A stretch of DNA of 22,424 nt from positions 1 through 22,424 of the forward strand of contig DFDV01000044.1 of NCBI GenBank assembly GCA_002369025.1, read 5' to 3'. The notes under the pieces were generated by a model that ran no database searches, had not been told where the DNA came from, and saw only the letters and a program-made list of their open reading frames with translations. Numbering within the stretch: position 1 is the stretch's first letter; each line of letters starts with the position of its first letter. This document shows positions 15,574-22,424 of the stretch, one piece after another. A program made the translations under genes and the position numbers. Source of the stretch: Treponema sp. UBA3819. Lineage in GTDB: Bacteria > Spirochaetota > Spirochaetia > Treponematales > Treponemataceae.

Positions 15574-16585
15574 AGGCCTGCTCCTTTTCTATGGCGCTTT
15601 CATGGATCTGCGTCAAACGCGCCGTCAGTTTTGTCTGATATGCCGGAGCAATCACAAGTTCTGTAAAGCCGTCTTTCAGTCCCAGCTGCTGGTGATGGGG
15701 CAGTTCTTTTTTTTGCCATTGGCTTACACATTGTTCTATAGCTTTGTCAAAATGTTTTACCAGAGAGTAGGGGACTCTGTTTGTATAGGCAGACATATCC
15801 TTGTCCATGCCTATGGTGTATGCTGACTGTTCCCCAAAATCCCGGTTGTAGCGGAAAATGCCGTGAATGCTGCCTCCGCACAGGGGAAAAATGATGGCAG
15901 GGATGTAGTCTTTTGAAGCGACAAGCCAGGAGTAATAGAAGTATAAAAAATCTTCCTGATTGTAACTGCTTTCTTCAGAACTGATTTTTGTATTTAAGAC
16001 ATGAAGTCTGTCTCCCGCCTGTCCCAGCCCCTCTTCAAAAGCGATTCTGGCCGTATTCAGTGACTTGTTGCTTATGTCTGCAATGAGTATATCTGCGATG
16101 GCATCTTTTGCTATCAGTTCATTTGCAAGTACGCCTGCCTCATAGGCTATTCCGTAAAAAGAAAAAGTTACTGAGTAAATGTAGTCTTTTGCGGAAGGCG
16201 CCTGGGCATCAAACATGAGCAGCTTTTTATTGCTTTTATCAGAAAATTTTTCTACCTCGGGCAGGTAAAGGTCGTCGCAGAAAACGTAAAGAACATCCCT
16301 TTTGTCCAGACGCTTGTCTGTCAGGTATTCATTTGTCTGCTGTCTGGCCTGATCCCAGTTGGTCGGACAGATTTCAATGAGGGTAAAGTCATGCTTATAG
16401 CTGCTTTTGTGCAGGGCGAGGCTGATGGAATCTCCGTAAGTCATGTCTCCGATGGCGTAAGGCGTATAAAAAGCCACAATGACTTTCTTTTCAGGCGGAT
16501 TATCATCCGTATCGCTGTTGGAACAGGAGAAAGAAAGCATAAAGACAAGACTTGTAAGAAAAAGGAAAAATCTCACGCTTTTCAT
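15557..16585 (-). CDS. BMP/PnrA-like substrate-binding lipoprotein
   Basis: A 342-residue lipoprotein with lipobox SFSC (Cys21) and an acidic tether (SNSDTDD). The mature part resembles the basic membrane protein (BMP/PnrA) branch of type 1 binding proteins, which bind nucleosides or act as antigens in spirochaetes. Marks are GDMTYGDSI (46-54), FYGIAYEAGVLA (143-154, the family's AYLAGxxA), PLCGGSIHGIF (234-244, usually AGGxGxG), YTIGMDKDMS (256-265, usually IGVDxDQ) and SLVKHFDKAI (274-283, usually SVxKRVDxAV). No permease or ATPase gene accompanies it; instead it overlaps the legumain-type gene, which also has a type 1 binding domain. The ATG lacks a Shine-Dalgarno and I find no convincing -35/-10 at leaderless distance (only TCTTAT 6 nt upstream). 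Likeness is moderate, and ligand and localisation are unknown. Confidence 0.75.
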   Translation of the reverse strand: MKSVRFFLFLTSLVFMLSFSCSNSDTDDNPPEKKVIVAFYTPYAIGDMTYGDSISLALHKSSYKHDFTLIEICPTNWDQARQQTNEYLTDKRLDKRDVLYVFCDDLYLPEVEKFSDKSNKKLLMFDAQAPSAKDYIYSVTFSFYGIAYEAGVLANELIAKDAIADILIADISNKSLNTARIAFEEGLGQAGDRLHVLNTKISSEESSYNQEDFLYFYYSWLVASKDYIPAIIFPLCGGSIHGIFRYNRDFGEQSAYTIGMDKDMSAYTNRVPYSLVKHFDKAIEQCVSQWQKKELPHHQQLGLKDGFTELVIAPAYQTKLTARLTQIHESAIEKEQAYENKK

Positions 16586-16657
16586 TTTACCATAAGAAGA
16601 AAAATCCGCAAAGGTATTTATAAAAAACTCATTATTTTACTATTTTAATATATTTTT

Positions 16658-16687
16658 TTGCTTTTTTCTCACTGTTTATGTTATACT
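16658..16687 (+). promoter_or_regulatory. Promoter of the 784-residue lipoprotein gene
   Basis: -35 TTGCTT (16658-16663), 18-nt spacer, -10 TATACT (16682-16687). Transcription would begin near 16694, giving a leader of about 67 nt that ends in a GGGGAG Shine-Dalgarno (16749-16754) before the ATG at 16761. Confidence 0.55.
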
Positions 16688-16705
16688 GACATAAAGTTTA
16701 AAATC

Positions 16706-16747
16706 GCAGGTGAATACCCTGAAACAAAGTCAGAGCTAAAAACCTGC
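16706..16747 (+). promoter_or_regulatory. Structured 5' leader of unknown function
   Basis: GCAGGT (16706-16711) pairs with ACCTGC (16742-16747), enclosing a second hairpin CTGA (16719-16722) / TCAG (16730-16733) with loop AACAAAG. The closing stem ends just before the Shine-Dalgarno. It might be a small riboswitch-like or protein-binding element, but I match it to no known class. Confidence 0.3.
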
Positions 16748-16760
16748 CGGGGAGAATTAT

Positions 16761-19115
16761 ATGAAGAAAGTCCTTCGTCTTTTAGCAGCAGCCTCTGTCC
16801 TGCCTTTCTTGCTTACTGTCTTTTCCTGCAGCGACACAGATGATTCCGGATCCGCAAGTGAACCCGCCCTTTCCTATAACTATGTTACAAGAAACCGCGG
16901 CTTTATTGGTGGTTCAGTAATTTACAATCCTGATGGCGGTGTAAACAATCAGATTACGCCGGGAACAAAACTGGGTATCCGTCTGGGCTACATGAGCAAA
17001 AACTACGATACCGTCAGTCAGCTTGAGGGTGTTGATTATGATTCAACGACTCCCATTACCATTGAAGTTGATCAAAATAACAGTCAGTCTGTCAAAGAAG
17101 GCAGCGCAACAATCAGCACTGTCAGCAAGCCTACCAGTGATGATATTCCCACCCGTGCTCAATATGGTTTTCTTGACATAAAGTCAGTCAGCAAAGAGCA
17201 GATTACTTTGTCTGCAACCCTCTTTTCGTCAGACGGAAGCTCTCACTCTACGGTCACCAAGACAATAGCATCCGGCTCTGGCTGTGATTTAAATAAAGAC
17301 GGCTTTGACGATTTGAAATATGACATTCCTCCCATCATGCGTACCGGCTATGCTGATGCCCGCTGGCTCACTTTTGTCTGTAGCGAAGATGCAGGTCATA
17401 CCACCATGTACTATACCTTTACGGAGGCGGAAAAGGCTGCCGGCTATCGTGCTGCAGGCGTAAATCCCTATGAAGCTGCCATGCCGGCTGAAGGTTTTTA
17501 TGGCGTAAACTCAGACGGCAGATTCATCTACCTGACGAAAATGAGTGGCGCTACTAATGGCGAAGTAAAGCCCACGGAAGGTGCTGTATTTGGTGACTTT
17601 GTTCTTGGTTTAGATGAAAAGACAAAAGTATTGTCGTCCGAACTGGGAATAGAAGACGGTGTTACGGCAACAGACCTTGATAGTGCGGTTCAACCTAATG
17701 CCCAGGCAAGTAAAGTTGCTGTAAACGCAAACTCCTACACGGTCGTCGGCTCTTCAGCAGGTAATGCCCTTGATTTTGCAAACTATGACTTTGTCTATGA
17801 CTATAACCTCATCCAGTTCCCCGACAAGGAAAAGGGCCCTAAAGACCTGCTGGACAAACTTGTTGCCACTAAAGAAAATCCGATTGACGGCACAGAATAT
17901 TCCGTTAAGAAAGTAATTGAGCAGCTTAACGGAAGTGACAAACTGCCGTCAGAAGCGGATAAAGTAATCCTTCTTCTGAACAAGATTCTGAAAGATAAGA
18001 ATGCTGTCAAAACTATTGCCTACTGTAACGGTCGTAAGACTGATTTTGACGGACTTGACACTGATACTTCAGTAGTTGTTCCAGGACAGAAATACGCCCG
18101 CCGTGTCATTGATACCTGCTACACTCAGTCTCCCAAGGCAGATGTCAAGGCTCCTGATATCTCAAATATCTACCCCTATGCCTATGCAAATGTCGGTGCC
18201 CTGCAGCAGGCTGCCTTTTCTACGGCCACCCGTGATGCATACTACGATACTTCAGCAGGCCGGGAAATCTGCTCCACCTATGATGATTTTAAGAAAAAGC
18301 GGGATGCAATCAATAAAAAATGGGACGAATTTTCTGCATATAGAATCACCAAGGCAACCTATACCGATAAAGATGGTAATAAAAAGGAAATAAACTTTTC
18401 AACAGATTTAGGCCTGACCCTTGCCGGCGGCGTAAAGGGCTCTGTGTCCATTACATCCAGCAAGGCGGAAGTTGGTCTTGGTGCGGCTGTGTACATTAAC
18501 CTTGACGCAAATACAGAACAACTGTTGAACGTAGGTCTGAACATCCTGACATCAGGCCTTAACGTTGGTCTTCCTGATGTCCAGATGCAGATTGGTCCTG
18601 TACCGGTTGTATTCGGCATTACAGTTGTCGTTGGCTGTAATTTTGAGACTAGCGTAAATCCGCATATCTGCTTTGTCGGTCTCTATGGCGGTGAAGTTGA
18701 TTTTGGCGCCCGTTACGGTATTAACTGGAAGTGGGGCTTTATTCCCATTCCCTATTTCAACACTTTCGGTTCCGCAAATAAAATTTGTGAAACAGAAGCC
18801 TTTATTGGCCTTGAAAGTTCCTCCAATCCTCTTCAGATTACCTGGGGCCCCTGGGTAACCGTTACGCCCAGTATCGGTATAGGCTGGTCAGCTCTGAGCA
18901 TCCGTGCTTCTGCCCCTATAACTGCCTCCTTTAAGATGACCAATGAACTTCCAACATTTAAGGTCATATCGGCGGACTTAGGCTTAAAGGCTCAGTTTGT
19001 ACCTTATTTTCAGATAAATATATTGAAGATAATCAACATCAAAAAGGACTTTGGTACCTTTAATCTTGTAAACGGCACTCTGCAGCTTTATCCTTTGCCT
19101 GTCAAATGGAAGTAA
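16761..19115 (+). CDS. Large lipoprotein of unknown family
   Basis: 784 residues, no family recognised. Signal peptide with lipobox VFSC (Cys23) followed by an acidic Ser/Asp tether (SDTDDSGSASE), like the two divergent neighbours. Residues 176-184 form a calcium-loop-like DxNxDGxxD (DLNKDGFDD). The middle (about 300-520) is polar and partly helical. From about 555 to the C-terminus there are many short alternating hydrophobic/polar stretches rich in Gly, Val, Ile and aromatics, including a long Gly/Val/Ile run around 600-640 (IGPVPVVFGITVVVG), which suggests beta structure that may be membrane-associated. It ends in PLPVKWK. Several Cys residues are spread through the protein. GGGGAG lies about 7 nt before the ATG. 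The divergent position next to the legumain-type gene makes it a candidate partner or substrate (inference). Confidence 0.85.
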   Translation: MKKVLRLLAAASVLPFLLTVFSCSDTDDSGSASEPALSYNYVTRNRGFIGGSVIYNPDGGVNNQITPGTKLGIRLGYMSKNYDTVSQLEGVDYDSTTPITIEVDQNNSQSVKEGSATISTVSKPTSDDIPTRAQYGFLDIKSVSKEQITLSATLFSSDGSSHSTVTKTIASGSGCDLNKDGFDDLKYDIPPIMRTGYADARWLTFVCSEDAGHTTMYYTFTEAEKAAGYRAAGVNPYEAAMPAEGFYGVNSDGRFIYLTKMSGATNGEVKPTEGAVFGDFVLGLDEKTKVLSSELGIEDGVTATDLDSAVQPNAQASKVAVNANSYTVVGSSAGNALDFANYDFVYDYNLIQFPDKEKGPKDLLDKLVATKENPIDGTEYSVKKVIEQLNGSDKLPSEADKVILLLNKILKDKNAVKTIAYCNGRKTDFDGLDTDTSVVVPGQKYARRVIDTCYTQSPKADVKAPDISNIYPYAYANVGALQQAAFSTATRDAYYDTSAGREICSTYDDFKKKRDAINKKWDEFSAYRITKATYTDKDGNKKEINFSTDLGLTLAGGVKGSVSITSSKAEVGLGAAVYINLDANTEQLLNVGLNILTSGLNVGLPDVQMQIGPVPVVFGITVVVGCNFETSVNPHICFVGLYGGEVDFGARYGINWKWGFIPIPYFNTFGSANKICETEAFIGLESSSNPLQITWGPWVTVTPSIGIGWSALSIRASAPITASFKMTNELPTFKVISADLGLKAQFVPYFQINILKIINIKKDFGTFNLVNGTLQLYPLPVKWK

Positions 19116-19143
19116 AGCAGATGCTTTTTCTTGGCGGATGTGG

Positions 19144-19149
19144 TATACT
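19144..19149 (+). promoter_or_regulatory. Probable extended -10 promoter of oppCD
   Basis: -10 TATACT (19144-19149) preceded directly by TGG, an extended -10 element (TGn). Only a weak -35 (TGCTTT, 19122-19127, 16-nt spacer) is present. Transcription would start near 19156, leaving a leader of about 15 nt with a weak GGA ribosome-binding site. A short AAAGC-AGAT-GCTTT hairpin with a T-run (19114-19129) just upstream may be a weak terminator for the preceding gene. Confidence 0.45.
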
Positions 19150-19170
19150 TGAGTATCTGGAAAAGAATGT

Positions 19171-21312
19171 ATGACTAGACTCTTCCAATATCTCAAGACC
19201 CGTCCGCTTGCCATCGCCTCTGTTTTTGTACTCATTTTACTCTATCTGGCGATGGTCTTTGCTCCATTTGTTGCACCTTACAGCCCCACCCGCATTTTTG
19301 AAGAAGAAACCTTTCATCCTTCAAACATAGAATTTTCCCTGAAAAAGGGTGGGGCAAAAGGCTTTCTCGCCCGGGAATACCGGGTTCTCAATCCCATCAC
19401 ATGGCGCTACGCAAAAGTCCGGGGCGCTGAATTTCATCACAAGATACATTTTTTTGTAAAAGGCGAAGAATACAGGATTTTCGGCCTCATTCCCTGCAGC
19501 CGTCATCTTTTTGGCAGTCAGCCCGATCCTCAGACAGGTCTTGCATACCCGGTTTTTCTTTTCGGTGCCGACAATCTGGGACGAGACCTTTTCAGCCGCA
19601 TGGTTTACGGAAGCCGCATTTCACTTACAATTGGTTTTGTGGCAAGTGCCATTTCCCTCCTGCTTGCAATCTTTTTTGGCGGACTTGCGGGCTATTACGG
19701 TGGCAAAACCGACTGGGCAATCATGCGCTTTTCTGAATTCTTCATGCTCATTCCGGGCCTCTACCTTATTCTCTTTTTGCGCTCACTCTTAAACAGCAAG
19801 ATGGACTCAGGCACATCTTACATGATTATCACCGTCATTCTTTCTCTGGTGGGCTGGCCGGGAACTGCACGAACTCTGCGGGGCATGGTACACGCCATCA
19901 AGCGTGAAGAATTTGTCCTGGACGCCGGCCTTGAAGGCATTCCTTCTACCGTGATAATCTTTTTCCACATCATTCCCCAGATTACAAGCCTTCTGATTGT
20001 CTCTACAACTCTGGCAATTCCCGGCTTTATTATGAGCGAAACAACCCTGTCTTATCTGGGACTAGGCATTGCAGACCCCGCAGTCAGCTGGGGAAGCCTT
20101 ATCAACAGGGACATTTCCACCCTTTCAAACCTCAAGAATTTTCCCTGGCTCCTTACACCTGTCTGGCTTTTGCTTGCCGTTACCCTTGCATTCAATTTTC
20201 TGGGCGATGCCCTCCGGGATTATTTTGACCCCTATCATGTCATTTTTCCTTCCTGGAAGAAAAAGGGTGTCTCCGCCCCAAAGGGGCGGCCGGGCTTTTC
20301 GTGGTTCCGCAAGGCTCCATTACCGCAGGCGGTAACGGCTGACGCCGCCACTACAATCCCTGACACGGACGCTTTCCTTTCAGTTCAAAACCTCAGGGTA
20401 TCCTTCACTGTGCTCCGGGGGGCTTCTCAAACCATCATTCAGTCTGTGCGGGGCCTTTCCTTTAAAATGCAGCGGGGCGAAATTCTGGGCATCGTTGGTG
20501 AATCCGGCAGCGGAAAATCCGTCACAACTACTGCCATTCCTGCACTGCATCCTTCCAATGCCACCGTAGAGGGAAAAATCTTTTTTGAGGGCGTGGAACT
20601 GACCGCCCTTTCACAAAAAGAAATGCGCTCTTACCGGGGAAAGAAAATCGGCCTTATCTTTCAGGAACCGGGCCGCTCCTTTGACCCCCTGCAGAATATG
20701 GGGTCCGTATTCTTTGAAACTTTCCGCAATTCCAATCCGCAAATCAGCCGTCAGGATTCAGATAAAAAGGCCGTTGAACTCCTTACCGAAGTTGGTTTAC
20801 CTGACCCGGAAAGCAGACTCAAAAATTATCCCCACCAGTTTTCAGGCGGCCAGCTGCAGAGAATAGGCATTGCCCTCGCTCTTGCCCAGGGCTGTGAACT
20901 TCTCATCGCCGATGAGCCTACAACCGCTCTGGATGTTACCATTCAGGCACAAATTGTCGCCCTTCTTGCAGATTTACGGGAAAAGCGAAAACTTTCTATT
21001 ATATTCATCAGCCATAACATTGAACTTGTCGCCGGCCTCTGTGACAATATCATCGTCATGTACGGCGGCCTGATTATGGAAAGCGGCAGCAGTGAAGAAA
21101 TAATGCAGAGGGCAAAGCATCCTTATACGCAGGCCCTGCTTGCCTCCAGCCCCAAATTCGGCACCCACTACAGCAGCCAGAGACTGACCTCCATTCCGGG
21201 CCGCGTTACCGATCCGGCTCATCCGGAACCGGGCTGTCCCTTTGCTCCCCGCTGCCAGTATGCAAAAGATGTATGTAAAAAGACTATAGAATGTTATAAA
21301 CAGAAGGAGTGA
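19171..21312 (+). CDS. OppC-OppD fusion: peptide ABC transporter permease plus ATPase
   Basis: 713 residues combining two normally separate subunits. Residues 1-365 are an OppC-type permease: APFVAPYSPT (31-40), FGADNLGRDLFSRMVYGSRISL (131-152), the DAGLEGIPS coupling loop (251-259, a variant of the usual AARAxGxS), ETTLSYLGLGI (290-300) and LGDALRDYFDP (344-354). An insert of about 85 residues (45-130) lies between the first helix and FGADNLGRD. Residues 366-398 are a linker encoded by palindromic GC-rich DNA. Residues 400-713 are an OppD-type ATPase: Walker A GESGSGKS (443-450), Q498, FSGGQ (557-561), Walker B LLIADE (577-582), H615 and the Opp/Dpp C-terminal PGCPFAPRC (688-695). No separate OppF is in the window, so the ATPase may homodimerise or pair with a distant OppF. 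The partner permease is OppB at 12043. Confidence 0.93.
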   Translation: MTRLFQYLKTRPLAIASVFVLILLYLAMVFAPFVAPYSPTRIFEEETFHPSNIEFSLKKGGAKGFLAREYRVLNPITWRYAKVRGAEFHHKIHFFVKGEEYRIFGLIPCSRHLFGSQPDPQTGLAYPVFLFGADNLGRDLFSRMVYGSRISLTIGFVASAISLLLAIFFGGLAGYYGGKTDWAIMRFSEFFMLIPGLYLILFLRSLLNSKMDSGTSYMIITVILSLVGWPGTARTLRGMVHAIKREEFVLDAGLEGIPSTVIIFFHIIPQITSLLIVSTTLAIPGFIMSETTLSYLGLGIADPAVSWGSLINRDISTLSNLKNFPWLLTPVWLLLAVTLAFNFLGDALRDYFDPYHVIFPSWKKKGVSAPKGRPGFSWFRKAPLPQAVTADAATTIPDTDAFLSVQNLRVSFTVLRGASQTIIQSVRGLSFKMQRGEILGIVGESGSGKSVTTTAIPALHPSNATVEGKIFFEGVELTALSQKEMRSYRGKKIGLIFQEPGRSFDPLQNMGSVFFETFRNSNPQISRQDSDKKAVELLTEVGLPDPESRLKNYPHQFSGGQLQRIGIALALAQGCELLIADEPTTALDVTIQAQIVALLADLREKRKLSIIFISHNIELVAGLCDNIIVMYGGLIMESGSSEEIMQRAKHPYTQALLASSPKFGTHYSSQRLTSIPGRVTDPAHPEPGCPFAPRCQYAKDVCKKTIECYKQKE
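20266..20345 (+). repeat. GC-rich palindromic repeat in the OppC-OppD linker
   Basis: Contains two perfect hairpins: CCGCCCC-AAA-GGGGCGG (20273-20289) and TTACCGC-AG-GCGGTAA (20320-20335), with CGGGCTTTTCGTGGTT (20291-20306) between them. The first hairpin plus this motif parallels the oppB N-terminal repeat. It encodes the low-complexity linker joining permease and ATPase, so it is read through in frame. Confidence 0.5.
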
Positions 21313-21315
21313 TAC

Positions 21316-22404
21316 ATGCCTGGAAAATTAGGAATTATCGCACTGGAATCAGCCTGGACTGCCGGAAAAAAAATAAATGCAATTCTTTCAGAATGGCGTG
21401 GCGGTAAGGATTTTTTAATTCCCGTACAGTGCCCCCGCTTTGGAACAGGAGAGGCAAAAGGCGTTATCACGGAATCTGTGCGCGGCCGGGATATTTACAT
21501 TCTTGTTGATGTCTGCAATTCTGCCTTAACCTACAAGATGGACGGCGCAATCAACCGCATGTCTCCGGACGATCATTTTCAGGACTTAAAGCGTATTATT
21601 TCAGCCTGCAACGGAAAGGCGGAAAGAATTACAGTGGTCATGCCCTTTTTGTATGAAAGCCGCCAGCACCGTCGCATCCTGCGGGAATCCCTGGATTGTG
21701 CCATGATGCTCCAGGAACTGGAAAACATGGGAGTGGACGAAATCATAACTTTTGATGCCCATGACCCCCGCATGCAGTGCGCCATTCCCCTGATTGGTTT
21801 TGAAAATGTTTCTCCCGCCCTGCAGTTTACTCAGTCTCTGCTTTCAGAGTACGACGATTTAAAAATCGACAGCAAGCACCTGATGTTCATTTCACCTGAT
21901 GAAGGCGCCATGGACAGAACTGTTTTTATGGCAACTCTTTTTGGCGTGAATGTGGGAATGTTCTATAAGCGGCGCGATTACAGTACCGTTGTGGACGGCA
22001 TGAATCCTGTCATTGCCCATGAGTTCTGCGGTGAATCCCTGGAGGGAAAAGACTGTGTCGTCCTTGATGACATGATTTCTTCTGGCGGCAGTATGCTGGA
22101 TGTGGCTCAGCAGCTGAAAAAACGCGGAGCAGGCCGGGTCCTTATGTTTGCAACCTTTGGTCTCTTTACCAATGGTTTTGAAAAGTTTGACAAAGCCTAT
22201 GAAGAAGGACTCTTTGACCGGGTCTTTACTACCAACCTCATCTACCAGAAGCCGGAAATGCTGGAAAAAAAATGGTACTGCTCGGTAGGCGTGAACCGCT
22301 ATGTTGCGGCAATTATCGACAGAATGAACAAGGGCGAACCCATGGCAGACCTGGTGCGTCCTGCTGCAAAAATCAAAGATTTTATTGAATTGTATAAAAA
22401 ATAA
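21316..22404 (+). CDS. prs: Ribose-phosphate pyrophosphokinase-like protein (PRPP synthetase)
   Basis: 362 residues, longer than the usual 310-320. It would make PRPP from ribose 5-phosphate and ATP for nucleotide, His and Trp synthesis. Family features in order: ITESVRGRDIYIL (51-63), MPFLYESRQHRR (109-120, usually YARQDRK), FDAHDPRMQ (146-154, usually VDLHAxQIQ), SPDEGAMDR (193-201), FYKRRDYSTVV (216-226) and the PRPP-binding loop VVLDDMISSGGSM (248-260). It diverges at several catalytic positions from E. coli Prs (for example SSGG instead of DTGG), so it belongs to a distinct branch. AAGGAG at the end of oppCD is its ribosome-binding site; only 3 nt separate the genes, so it is probably co-transcribed with oppCD. 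Confidence 0.88.
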   Translation: MPGKLGIIALESAWTAGKKINAILSEWRGGKDFLIPVQCPRFGTGEAKGVITESVRGRDIYILVDVCNSALTYKMDGAINRMSPDDHFQDLKRIISACNGKAERITVVMPFLYESRQHRRILRESLDCAMMLQELENMGVDEIITFDAHDPRMQCAIPLIGFENVSPALQFTQSLLSEYDDLKIDSKHLMFISPDEGAMDRTVFMATLFGVNVGMFYKRRDYSTVVDGMNPVIAHEFCGESLEGKDCVVLDDMISSGGSMLDVAQQLKKRGAGRVLMFATFGLFTNGFEKFDKAYEEGLFDRVFTTNLIYQKPEMLEKKWYCSVGVNRYVAAIIDRMNKGEPMADLVRPAAKIKDFIELYKK

Positions 22405-22424
22405 TGGATAAATGGTGGATAAAT

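Larger units (their letters stand above)
16586..16760. other. Divergent intergenic region of the lipoprotein island
   Basis: AT-rich 175-nt region between two divergent lipoprotein genes. The right half holds the promoter and structured leader of the 784-residue lipoprotein gene. For the - strand gene only weak boxes are visible (TATAAA around 16618 on the - strand, without a -35). A shared regulator is possible, but no clear operator palindrome was found. Confidence 0.5.

Noticed and set aside
16700..16750. c-di-GMP-I (GEMM) riboswitch ahead of the 784-residue lipoprotein
   Set aside because: ACAAAG...GCTA is faintly reminiscent, but the required GCAAAC segment and the second GG...CC arm are absent and the element is too short.

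Overview
The window looks like a spirochaete chromosome of the genus Treponema (gut, rumen or oral type). This is inferred from protein style: many lipoproteins with relaxed lipoboxes such as FFSC and VFSC, a tryptophan/tyrosine-type ABC cassette, a sensor-propeller adenylate cyclase and a divergent PRPP synthetase. GC content is moderate. I see no rRNA, tRNA, CRISPR array, transposase or prophage gene.

Layout. 1-348: the tail of an unidentified frame, a strong bidirectional terminator, and a structured intergenic stretch. 349-2969 (+): a SulP anion transporter, overlapping by 4 nt an L-lactate/2-hydroxyacid dehydrogenase. 2966-7698 (+): a new promoter sits on the ldh stop codon and drives an ABC cassette of permease, ATPase and lipoprotein binding protein (TrpYZX-like), followed by an OppA-like peptide-binding lipoprotein. 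7714-11959 (-): an orphan UrtA-like urea/amide-binding lipoprotein lies downstream of a 1008-residue periplasmic propeller, transmembrane and class III adenylate cyclase protein. 12043-13209 (+): an OppB/DppB permease. 13216-16585 (-): two lipoprotein genes overlapping by 17 nt, one BMP/PnrA-like and one fusing a type 1 periplasmic-binding domain to a legumain (C13) cysteine peptidase. 16761-19115 (+): a divergent 784-residue lipoprotein of unknown family. 19171-21312 (+): a natural OppC-OppD fusion. 21316-22404 (+): a PRPP synthetase-like protein.

Three observations stand out. First, four genes without a Shine-Dalgarno sequence (sulP, the TrpY-like permease, the cyclase and oppB) each have a -35/-10 promoter with a 17-nt spacer whose -10 box ends 5-6 nt before the ATG, so their mRNAs should be leaderless. 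Most other genes have a clear Shine-Dalgarno. Second, the legumain/binding-protein fusion, its BMP-like partner and the 784-residue lipoprotein form a compact lipoprotein island lying between oppB and oppCD. This is the best candidate for an undescribed system, possibly a ligand-controlled surface or periplasmic asparaginyl protease or transpeptidase. Third, a GC-rich palindromic repeat appears to be inserted in frame in oppB (N-terminus) and in the OppC-OppD linker, and may have helped create the fusion.

The genes are mostly about import (anion, aromatic amino acid type, oligopeptide, urea-type ligand) and envelope sensing. All functions are inferred from motifs read by eye; no database search was run.
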